Part shown: in pieces, positions 8,891 to 16,134 of the stretch
How the letters are laid out: each line of letters opens with the position of its first letter
Numbering within the stretch: position 1 is the stretch's first letter
Source of the DNA: JAAEQG01 sp023133475
GTDB lineage: Bacteria; Planctomycetota; Phycisphaerae; UBA1845
Length of the DNA stretch: 23,864 bases
Assembly (NCBI GenBank): GCA_030631415.1
Contig: DAOVLE010000054.1
Coordinates: 1-23,864, forward strand
Reading direction: 5' to 3'
Made by a program: the position numbers and the translations under genes
The notes under the pieces: generated by a model
The model's input: only the letters and a program-made list of their open reading frames with translations
Database searches by the model: none
What the model was told of the DNA's origin: nothing

Positions 8891-9660
8891 CTGTTGTCCG
8901 GCACCAGCAACTCGGGCGGATAACGCACCCATTGAAGGCATAATCCGTGTGCCGGGGCGGTAGGCCCTGCTTCCTGGCGATCGCAGCTTTCAAGAATTTC
9001 TTTGACACGCTGGGGTTCCCATCGCCCGCGCCCCACCTCGATCAGCGTGCCGACCATGTTGCGGACCTGATTGTACAAAAAGCCCTTGCCCTCCACGTCA
9101 ATAGTGATTTCGTCGTAATGCCGCGTTATCTCACAACGCAGCACGGTGCGGACCATCGTCTCCCGCACACAACCCGCCGAAGCCATGGCGCTGAAGTCCA
9201 TCTCGCCCACGAAGTGCCGGGCAGCCTCACGCATCCGCGAGATATCCAAATCGTGCCAGAAGTGGTAGCAATAACGCTGACGCAATCGCCCCACCGGCCT
9301 GGTTGACCGATTGAAAATGCTGTAGCGATACAGCTTGCTCTGAGCACAGGTGCAGGCATCGAGCCGCAGGGAAACGTCGATGACCTCGTGGAGGCTGATC
9401 TCGACCGGCAGGCGTGAACCGATGGCTCGCATCACATTGTAGGCGGGGATCGAAGTGGTGGTGAGCACGTTAGCCACCTGCCCGGCGGCATGCACTCTGG
9501 CATCGGTCCGCCCGCTCCCGCGCACTTCGAGCGGATGTCTCAGAATGCGCCGGGTGGTCTCCTCCAGCACACCCTGGACGGTGGCCAGACCGGGCTGGGT
9601 CTGCCAACCGTGGAAGTTGGTGCCGTCGTAGGCGATGCGGAACAACAGGTTGCGTTTCAT
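8887..9660 (-). CDS. truA: tRNA pseudouridine(38-40) synthase TruA
   Basis: TruA isomerises uridines 38, 39 and 40 in the tRNA anticodon arm. The 257-residue protein starts MKRNLLFRIAYDGTNFHGWQ, the standard family N-terminus, and carries the catalytic motif GSGRTDARVHAAGQ with the nucleophilic Asp at residue 53. Later landmarks are SKLYRY, GEMDFSAMASAG, the FLYNQVRNMVGTLIEVGRG segment and a C-terminal APAHGLCLQWVRYP. I chose ATG 9660 over the upstream TTG 9696 because the family sequence begins at MKRN and the extension MSIVRRLLNIGL is not conserved. The ribosome binding site is weak. The gene stands alone between two copies of the 116-bp repeat, and its stop codon lies in copy A. Confidence 0.95.
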   Translation of the reverse strand: MKRNLLFRIAYDGTNFHGWQTQPGLATVQGVLEETTRRILRHPLEVRGSGRTDARVHAAGQVANVLTTTSIPAYNVMRAIGSRLPVEISLHEVIDVSLRLDACTCAQSKLYRYSIFNRSTRPVGRLRQRYCYHFWHDLDISRMREAARHFVGEMDFSAMASAGCVRETMVRTVLRCEITRHYDEITIDVEGKGFLYNQVRNMVGTLIEVGRGRWEPQRVKEILESCDRQEAGPTAPAHGLCLQWVRYPPELLVPDNS

Positions 9661-9727
9661 CAACCCGATGTTAAGCAACCTGCGCACTATCGACAAACCC
9701 CTCGCCCGGATTATTCACGCCGCGGAA

Positions 9728-9843
9728 TGTAGGGCGGGTTCCACCCGCCACACCGCTAATAAGTCCAAAGTCCCTGGTCCAAGGTCCAAAGTCCCGCCAA
9801 TCCCTGACTTTGGACTTTGGACCAGGGACTTTGGACTTCCTAG
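9728..9843. repeat. 116-bp hairpin repeat, copy B
   Basis: Same structure as copy A: short GC palindrome at 9728-9749, arm 9761-9793, 12-base loop, arm 9806-9838. It lies 9 bases beyond the stop codon of the beta-helix/dockerin protein (minus strand) and upstream of truA. With copy A it makes a direct repeat with a 953-bp period that brackets truA. Confidence 0.85.
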
Positions 9844-9852
9844 CCCTACGAC

Positions 9853-12800
9853 TTAGTTGAACACCACCGCGAACTCGGCGAAGTCGAGCAAATCTACGTC
9901 ACCGTCCGCATCGAAGTCGAAGACCGCCAAACATGGACCAAAGGGAGGTGAGTATCCATCCGCTTGGGCAGGCCCACTCAGACAACCCTCAAACCACACA
10001 TAGTCGGTCTGGTCCACGTCGCCGTCAGCGTCGAAGTCGCCGTCCTCGCCGAAGGTGCACCCATCCTCGCATATGGACTCAAAGCCTTGAAAAACACCAT
10101 TGTTGATGACGCAACTGGCTATGCTCAGTTTTTTGAAGCAAACTTCGTTAACGAAACAGCAGGCACCAAGGGGCACACATCCGTTTGAATTCACGCTTTC
10201 GTCTTCGGGCGTTGTGGGGCAGTCGTCGATGCAGTCCCACACACCGTCATCGTCACCGTCAACCGCCTCGTCGGGCACTCCACAACCGCATACTCCAGGG
10301 TCAATCTTATCCGGATCATGCGGGCAGCCGTCGCAGGCATCGATGAGCCCGTCGTCATCGGAATCCGCTTCACAGGAATCCGGGATTTCGTTCAGGTCGC
10401 AATCATCCGCTGTTCCGGCAGCGAGGTCGCACTCGTCCGGGATGCTGTTATTGTTGCAGTCGTTGCTGGTGCCGGCGGCGATGTCGGTATGGTCCGCGAC
10501 ACCGTTACTGTTGCAATCGACCCGAAACTCATAAACCCCCATGTCCACGATGGGCGGTGCGCCGTTCCCGGTGTCCACGGTGAACGGGTCGTCGATGAAA
10601 CGGGCCTTCCCGTCCAGGTAGGCATCCGGCAGGTATTGCACGTCGGCGGTATCGTGGTCGGTGTCTGCTTCGTTGTCGCCCGCGTCGATACAGGGCGAGT
10701 CGTATTTCAACCGCAGGTCCCCGAAGTCGTCATTATCACCGGTGCCCCAGCCGTCACCACCGTCGCTGGGGTCTCGCACGAATCCGGGGTCGGTTTCGAT
10801 GTTTCCGGTTCCACCCGCCCCAGACCAGCCGCCTTGCACACAGCTATGGCTCACCTCCGCACTGCCGCTGACCACGTAGAGTTGGGCTGACGACCCCGTC
10901 CCCGCGCCGTCGCGGTTGCCCCACAGGATGCAGTTTTGCACCACAGTGTCGCTGTTGACCGTCACGTATATCCCGCCGCAGTCGCGGTCAGCCACGTTGT
11001 CACTGAAGGTGCAGTTGGTCAATGTGGGGGCACTGTTGGCGATATACATCCCACCGCCGTCGCTGCCCGCCCAATTGCCGACGAACAGGCAATTCACCAA
11101 TACCGGCGTGGCAAAGGCACTGCTGAACATCCCACCGCCGACGTCCGCGGTGTTTGCGTGGAAAGTGCACTCCGTCAAAACCGGATGAGAGTGGAGGTCA
11201 CTATACAAGCCGCCACCACCACCGCCGGAATATCCCGCATTCCAGGCAAAAGTGCAGCCTGCCAGCGTCGGGCTGCTTTCGGTGAAATATACCGCCGCGA
11301 AGGTGGCTTGGTTGTCGATGAAACGGCAATCCCTGACTGCTGGGTGACCCTCTTGCACATATAACGCCGCACCGCGATTGAACGGGGGGCTACCGTCGGC
11401 ATTGCCGGCGGAAACGGTCACTCCGTCCAACACCGCGGTGGTGTCCGTATCGCTTCCGGTGACCACGTGGTAACTGTTCTCGGTGCAGTCGCCGCCGGTG
11501 TGATCGTCGCCGTTCAGGTCGCCGCTCAGTATGGTTTCGTTGACGTCCGGGTCACGTTGGGCGAAGCTGGTCTCGCCACCTGCAAACCCCCCGAACAGCC
11601 CCACCCCGTCGAGCAGTTGGAAGGTCGCGGTGCGGTCACCGCCCGGATCAGCCGGCGTATAGGTTCCGGCTGCGATCCAAATCTGGGTGGGCATTCCGTT
11701 GGTGGCGACTTGGCTGATGGCGTCCTGCAAGTCGGCGAAAGCGTCGGCCCAACTCGTGCCGTCGTTTGCCCCCAAGGCATCGGCATCGACGAAAATGACC
11801 ACCTCGCACTCATCGGGGATACCGTCTTCGTCGAGGTCCGGGCTGGTCCCGCCGGCGATGTCGCATTCGTCCGGCACGGCGTTTGAGTTGCAGTCGAAGC
11901 TGGTGCCGCCGCCCAGATCGCACAGGTCGGGCACCCCGTTCGAATTGCAGTCGATGCTGGTCCCGGCGGCGATGTCGCAATCGTCGGGGATGCCGTTGGT
12001 GTTGCAATCCGGTTCGCACTCATCGGGGACGGCGTTAGGCTGGCAATCCACACTGGTGCCGCACCCGGCGATGCCCGCACAACCGCCGGCACAGGTCACG
12101 TCACAACCGTCGATGATCCCGTTGGAGTTGCAGTCCCAATCGCACTCGTCGGGCACACCGTTGTCGTCCAGGTCTTCGCTGGTGCCCGCGTCGATGTCAC
12201 AGTCGTCCGGGACGCCGTTGGTGTTGCAGTCCGGCTCGCATTCGTCGGGGAGTAGGTTGTCGTTGCAATCGTTGCTGGTTCCGCCAGCCAGGTCGCACTC
12301 ATCGAGCGTTTCATTGCCGTTGCAGTCGTTGCCGGCCAACTCGCATGCGTCGAGCAGGCTGTTGCTGTTACAGTCGTTGCCGGGAAGTTCGCAGTCATCG
12401 GGGACGGCGTTGCTGTTGCAGTCGTTGTCGGCCAGTTCGCACTCGTCGGGGACCCAGTTGGCGTTGCAATCGAGGCTGGTGCCGGCCCCGATGTCGCAGA
12501 TGTCCTGGATCCCGTTGGTGTTGCAGTCTTCGTCGGGCTCGCACTCATCGGGGATGCCGTTTAAGTTGCAGTCCTGGCTATAGCCCCCTCCCGGGTCGGC
12601 TGGGCTGCGGTAGACCAGCCTCTTGAGATACGTTTCACCCTCGGCACAACTGGTTCCGTCCCCGAACCAGATTTGATTTCGTTTGATCGATGGGGCCTGA
12701 TTTATTTCCCCCAGGGCGACGGTGGTGAACAGGTCGTCGTCAATAAAGAGTTCAGCCTCTTCGCCCGCAACGACGAAGCGATAGTCATGGAATTGCCCGG

Positions 12801-13935
12801 TGGTGTCGAAGCTCCACCCGGTGGACAACTGCGTGTACTGGTTGTGTATTATGATGCGGCCTTGGGCAAACCAGATGTAGAACACTCGGCGGTAGTCATC
12901 CACCACGCAGATCGCATAACCAGTCACAGCCCGCCCGTAACAATTGGAATCGTAGCTCGAAGACACCACCTCGAGCGTTATCTCAAGCTCAAAACCCGCC
13001 GCAAAGTCCAGCCGCGGGTCCTCAGCCAAGCAGCTTTGCGACCCCGCCTCAGCCGTCGGCCCCTGATGCAGTGCGTCGTCCTCGAGGGTATAGTCGGGCG
13101 ATGGATCGCCGGACTGCAACAGGGTGAACCCTTGCTCGTCCGGGAAGGTTCCCAGGGCGGGATCGTAAAGCCTGATGGCCAGCAGATCATAGTTGTCCGG
13201 TATCCCATTGGTATTGCAGTCGGGTTCACAACCATCGGGAATGCCGTTGTGGTTAATGTCGCCGCACGTCGGATCATCCGGTGGGCAGTTAGCCAGATCA
13301 CATTCGTCGGGGACGCTGTTGGTGTTGCAGTCTTCGCTGGTGCCGAAGGCGATGTCCCGAAGATCGAACATCCCATTCGAGTTGCAGTCCGCCTCGCATT
13401 CGTCGAGCACGCCGTTGGTATTGAGGTCCGTGCTGCTGCCGGCAGCCAGCTCGCAGTCGTCGGGGATACTGTTGGCATTGCAATCCTGGGCGGTTCCGCC
13501 GGTGGTGTCGCACTCATCGGGGACCGCGTTGGTGTTGCAATCACTGCTGGTGCCGACTGCCAGATCGCACTCATCCAACACCCCATTGCTGTTGCAGTCG
13601 TCGTCGGGTTCGCACTCGTCCGGGATCGTGTTGTGGTTGCAGTCCGTGCTGAAGTGCATGGCGATTTCGAAGAAATCAGGCCAACCGTCATCGTCGCAGT
13701 CCGGGTCGCAGTGGTCGGGGACGCCGTTGTTGTTGAAGTCGGGGCTGGTGCCGGCGGCGATGTCGCATTCATCGGGGACGGCATTGGGCTGGCAATCCTC
13801 GCTGGTCCCGGCGGAGATGTCCGTCGCGTCGGGCACGCCGTTGTTGTTGCAATCATCTGCCCGCCCCAAACTGGGCACAACCAGCATCACCGTCCCCAGC
13901 ACCAGCCAACTCAGAGGTTTTATCAAGCCTGACAT
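9853..13935 (-). CDS. Secreted beta-helix protein with DCN repeats and C-terminal dockerin-like module
   Basis: A 1360-residue complete protein. A signal peptide (residues 1-26, MSGLIKPLSWLV...LGRA) leads into Cys/Asp-rich DCNxNGxPDECD repeats of about 19 residues (27-245). Next are a jelly-roll, LamG-like region (about 248-448, with FHDYRFVVAGEEAELFIDDD), more DCN repeats (449-710), and a right-handed parallel beta-helix (about 712-1125). The helix has CxF-x-N-A rungs and the SPCIDAGD signature seen in choice-of-anchor Q proteins. DCN and thrombospondin-3-like repeats follow, then a short Cys-rich stretch (GACCFVNEVCFKK). Two EF-hand-like DFDADGDVDxxDY/F motifs (about 1296-1360) end the chain, as in planctomycete dockerin-like tails. 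The start is supported by AAGGAGA seven bases upstream. The protein is probably exported and calcium-stabilised. Its function is unknown; no catalytic motif was identified. Confidence 0.93.
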   Translation of the reverse strand: MSGLIKPLSWLVLGTVMLVVPSLGRADDCNNNGVPDATDISAGTSEDCQPNAVPDECDIAAGTSPDFNNNGVPDHCDPDCDDDGWPDFFEIAMHFSTDCNHNTIPDECEPDDDCNSNGVLDECDLAVGTSSDCNTNAVPDECDTTGGTAQDCNANSIPDDCELAAGSSTDLNTNGVLDECEADCNSNGMFDLRDIAFGTSEDCNTNSVPDECDLANCPPDDPTCGDINHNGIPDGCEPDCNTNGIPDNYDLLAIRLYDPALGTFPDEQGFTLLQSGDPSPDYTLEDDALHQGPTAEAGSQSCLAEDPRLDFAAGFELEITLEVVSSSYDSNCYGRAVTGYAICVVDDYRRVFYIWFAQGRIIIHNQYTQLSTGWSFDTTGQFHDYRFVVAGEEAELFIDDDLFTTVALGEINQAPSIKRNQIWFGDGTSCAEGETYLKRLVYRSPADPGGGYSQDCNLNGIPDECEPDEDCNTNGIQDICDIGAGTSLDCNANWVPDECELADNDCNSNAVPDDCELPGNDCNSNSLLDACELAGNDCNGNETLDECDLAGGTSNDCNDNLLPDECEPDCNTNGVPDDCDIDAGTSEDLDDNGVPDECDWDCNSNGIIDGCDVTCAGGCAGIAGCGTSVDCQPNAVPDECEPDCNTNGIPDDCDIAAGTSIDCNSNGVPDLCDLGGGTSFDCNSNAVPDECDIAGGTSPDLDEDGIPDECEVVIFVDADALGANDGTSWADAFADLQDAISQVATNGMPTQIWIAAGTYTPADPGGDRTATFQLLDGVGLFGGFAGGETSFAQRDPDVNETILSGDLNGDDHTGGDCTENSYHVVTGSDTDTTAVLDGVTVSAGNADGSPPFNRGAALYVQEGHPAVRDCRFIDNQATFAAVYFTESSPTLAGCTFAWNAGYSGGGGGGLYSDLHSHPVLTECTFHANTADVGGGMFSSAFATPVLVNCLFVGNWAGSDGGGMYIANSAPTLTNCTFSDNVADRDCGGIYVTVNSDTVVQNCILWGNRDGAGTGSSAQLYVVSGSAEVSHSCVQGGWSGAGGTGNIETDPGFVRDPSDGGDGWGTGDNDDFGDLRLKYDSPCIDAGDNEADTDHDTADVQYLPDAYLDGKARFIDDPFTVDTGNGAPPIVDMGVYEFRVDCNSNGVADHTDIAAGTSNDCNNNSIPDECDLAAGTADDCDLNEIPDSCEADSDDDGLIDACDGCPHDPDKIDPGVCGCGVPDEAVDGDDDGVWDCIDDCPTTPEDESVNSNGCVPLGACCFVNEVCFKKLSIASCVINNGVFQGFESICEDGCTFGEDGDFDADGDVDQTDYVWFEGCLSGPAQADGYSPPFGPCLAVFDFDADGDVDLLDFAEFAVVFN

Positions 13936-13940
13936 GTTTT

Positions 13941-13947
13941 CTCCTTA
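13941..13947 (-). promoter_or_regulatory. Ribosome binding site of the beta-helix protein
   Basis: Minus-strand AAGGAGA is placed optimally before ATG 13935 and confirms that start. Confidence 0.75.
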
Positions 13948-14096
13948 CCACGTAAAACGCTCGTCCCACGGAGCGCAGTTCCAAGGCCGACATGCGACCT
14001 CATACGTCTCCACGATGATTATCGGGGCGGGCATAAGAATCGGTACAGCGTATTTCGTAGGTGGGGAACAGGGCAATCGCATCCAACCAGTAAAAG

Positions 14097-14129
<33 letters not shown>

Positions 14130-14347
14130 TGGGGTTGGCGGCGTTGCCCAGTTTCGATTCCCCCCCCATATCCTCTCTCTCCTCGCTTTTCTCTGCGTTC
14201 TCTGCGTCTCTGCGTTCATGAATAATCCAGGTTTAGCGGCGACAAGTCCATAGCGTTTAGCGGCGACCCGAAGGGGAGCGCGTAGAAGGGAAGCGTGAAG
14301 AATGGGGGTGCTCGCCACCACCCCAGGGTAGTTATACCGTAATCCCT

Positions 14348-14379
14348 GTTGCCTCGTTGCCTCGTTGCCTTGTTGCCTC
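14348..14379. repeat. Tandem 8-mer (GTTGCCTC) x4
   Basis: Four consecutive 8-base units GTTGCCTC, the third reading GTTGCCTT, ending 28 bases before the selD start codon. Confidence 0.85.
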
Positions 14380-14407
14380 TTGCCTGTGAACGTCATAAAC
14401 TGCGTGC

Positions 14408-15454
14408 ATGAGCGAGGATCGCAAAATCCGTCTGACCGACTATGCCAATTGTGCCGGGTGAGCGGGTAAGCTCCCTGTGGAGCTAACGGCTCAGGTCCTG
14501 AGCCATCTGCCTCGAAACACCCATCCGGATTTGCTGCTTGGTGCCGAGCACTCCGACGATGCCGGGGTCTTTCGTATCAGCGAGTCGGCGGCACTGGTGC
14601 AAACATTGGACTTCTTCCCCCCGCTGGTCGAAGACCCGTTCACCTTCGGGCAGATCGCCGCCGCCAATAGCCTCTCAGATGTCTACGCCATGGGCGGGGT
14701 GCCCCTGACCGCCATGAACATCGTCGGATTCCCCGACAAGGACCTGCCGATCGACGTTCTCCAACAGATTCTGGCTGGCGGTTACGAGCGGGTGCAAAAG
14801 TCCGGCGCGGTCATCGTCGGCGGCCACAGCGTGCGCGACGACGAGATCAAATACGGTCTGTCCGTTACCGGGACAGTCCACCCTGACCGATTCATCACCA
14901 ACGCCGGGGCTTTGCCCGGGGATGTTCTGGTGCTGACCAAGCCGATCGGAAGTGGGGTGTTAACCAGCGCCGCCAAGAGGCGGCTTATTCCCGAGAGCGA
15001 CCTATCCGAAGCCATCGCGGTGATGATCGACCTCAATGCCGCCGCCGCCCGGGCCATGATGGCGGTCGGGGTAAACGCAGCCACGGACATCACCGGTTTC
15101 GGGCTGATCGGCCACGCCTATGAGCTGGCGGCTGCCAGTGGTGTATTGCTGGAGCTGGAGGTTGCTGCCGTGCCGCTGCTGCAACAGACGCTGGACCTGG
15201 CTGCCAATGGATGTCTGGCTCGCACCTACAAAGCCACCCAGGACTATCTGGGCGAGAAATTGGCAGCCAACAACGTTGACGACATGCTGGTCAACATACT
15301 GTGCGACGCGCAGACCTCAGGCGGATTGCTGATCAGCCTGTCGCCTGATCGAGCTGATATGCTATGCACCGCCCTGGCTGACGGGAAGTGCAAATCCGCA
15401 GCCATCATCGGCCAGGTGCGCGAATCAACCGAACCGAGCATCTCCTTACTGTAG
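14408..15454 (+). CDS. selD: Selenide, water dikinase SelD, selenocysteine-containing
   Basis: SelD makes selenophosphate from selenide and ATP, the selenium donor for Sec-tRNA and selenouridine. The frame opens after TAA 14396-14398. ATG 14408 gives MSEDRKIRLTDYANCAG, then TGA at codon 18, then AGKLPVELTAQVL and the rest of the protein. E. coli SelD has Cys17 and Lys20 in IRLTQY-GAGCGCK; here TGA is codon 18 and Lys is residue 21, the same spacing, so TGA is read as Sec in the catalytic position. Further landmarks: HSDDAGVF, QTLDFFPPLVEDP, FGQIAAANSLSDVYAMGG (ATP/metal binding), GGHSVRDDEIKYGLSVTG, TDITGFGLIGHA and AQTSGGLL. Length is 348 residues, the normal family size. Starting at GTG 14477 would delete the active site. 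The TAG stop lies inside a TGTAGGGCGGG repeat. No good Shine-Dalgarno precedes ATG 14408. Confidence 0.92.
14459..14504 (+). promoter_or_regulatory. UGA (Sec) codon and candidate bacterial SECIS hairpins
   Basis: TGA at 14459-14461 is followed by two perfect hairpins within the coding sequence. The proximal one is AGCTCC-CTGT-GGAGCT (14469-14484), with its loop G 16 bases after TGA. The distal one is GGCTCAG-GTC-CTGAGCC (14488-14504), with its loop G 34 bases after TGA and G as first loop base. Bacterial SECIS elements place a stem-loop with a loop G/GU about 16-37 bases after UGA to bind SelB. Either hairpin qualifies on spacing; the distal one fits the loop rule better. Which one is used is inference. 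Confidence 0.7.
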
Positions 15455-15472
15455 GGCGGGTGGAACCCACCA
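15450..15472 (+). repeat. REP-like short palindrome at the selD stop
   Basis: TGTAGGGCGGGTGGAACCCACC-type copy of the short GC palindrome that recurs at 8775, 9728, 18045, 18873 and 18928. The TAG inside it is the selD stop codon. Confidence 0.7.
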
Positions 15473-15505
15473 ACCGACACGGTGGGGGGACACGAATTGA
15501 GAATC

Positions 15506-15530
15506 TGTAGGTCGGGTCCGCAGATCCGAC
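15506..15530 (+). repeat. Variant short palindrome (TGTAGGTCGGGTCC type)
   Basis: TGTAGGTCGGGTCCGCAG followed by ATCCGAC forms a palindrome related in layout to the TGTAGGGCGGG repeats but with different arms. It is probably a second short-repeat family. Confidence 0.5.
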
Positions 15531-15575
15531 ATTCCCTGGCGGTGCCGTTGGGAATCCCGAACTGACTTTGGACCA

Positions 15576-15738
15576 GCCCGCATTTCTCACGAACGCAGAA
15601 AGCGCAGAGTATTGTAGAAAAGGAAGTTGCGGTTCAAACGGACGATCTCTCCCGCTGACACGCCCTAATTTAGCTGTAACTTCTTTCTAGCAAATACTCT
15701 GCGATCTCCGCGCTCTCTGCGGTGTGAGAAATGCGGGC
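15576..15738. repeat. 163-bp MITE-like inverted-repeat element
   Basis: The ends are a perfect 15-base inverted repeat, GCCCGCATTTCTCAC at 15576-15590 and its complement at 15724-15738. Imperfect pairing continues inward (CGCAGA-AGCGC, then AGAGTATT, then TAGAAA-GAAGTT), so most of the element can fold into one long hairpin. It has no coding capacity. Directly to its left, CTGACTTTGGACCAG (15561-15575) matches part of an arm of the 116-bp repeat, suggesting nested or truncated elements. No clear target duplication is visible. Confidence 0.7.
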
Positions 15739-15865
15739 TAATGCCGTAAGTACGCCAAATTGTCAATTATCTTCCTAATAACAAAAAAATTAAAGTTTTT
15801 CGCCAATTTTGGGTCATAATATATATAGGGGCAAGCCACACGCTTGGCTCGGATAGGAGAATGCC

Positions 15866-16078
15866 ATGCAACCCGAACAACACGCGGGGAATCGGCAGTT
15901 CGAGTGCGTGTTCCCTTGGACCATTCCGGATCAGTTGAATGTCGAGGGCGAACAGGGAGGTCACGGGGCGGTGCGCCGGAAGACGATTGGTCGTGGCGAA
16001 AAGAAAACCGCCGACTGTAGACCACTCGCATATCGGACATGGTGTGTGGAACACGCCAAAGAACTGGGCGGAAACTAG
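15866..16078 (+). CDS. Small hypothetical protein (70 aa)
   Basis: An ATG with a good ribosome binding site (GGATAGGAGA, about six bases upstream) starts a 70-residue frame, MQPEQHAGNRQFECVFPW to HAKELGGN. Upstream is an unusually AT-rich stretch (15766-15830) with CATAATATATATAGGG that could hold a promoter. The protein is hydrophilic and basic in its second half, with no signal peptide or membrane segment. I recognise no family. It lies between the 163-bp inverted repeat and the IS1182-like element, so it may be a genuine small gene, a remnant of one interrupted by mobile DNA, or chance. Confidence 0.35.
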   Translation: MQPEQHAGNRQFECVFPWTIPDQLNVEGEQGGHGAVRRKTIGRGEKKTADCRPLAYRTWCVEHAKELGGN

Positions 16079-16096
16079 TGCTCTGTCGCGATTGAT

Positions 16097-16134
16097 TCGA
16101 TGGATCATCGACACATGGGTGCCCCATCGCTTTA
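16097..16134. repeat. Left arm of the palindrome flanking the IS
   Basis: 38 bases that match the reverse complement of 17999-18036 at 34 positions. The arm ends in CGCTTTA directly against the GGGG end of the insertion sequence. Confidence 0.75.

Noticed and set aside
8887..9696. truA starting at TTG 9696
   Set aside because: The twelve extra residues are not part of the TruA pattern; ATG 9660 begins exactly at the conserved start.
12673..13932. Plus-strand 419-residue ORF opposite the beta-helix gene
   Set aside because: Antisense of the DCN repeats; no ribosome binding site and composition typical of a shadow frame.
14477..15454. selD starting at GTG 14477
   Set aside because: This start omits the catalytic Cys/Sec and Lys region; ATG 14408 with TGA read as Sec gives the full family N-terminus.
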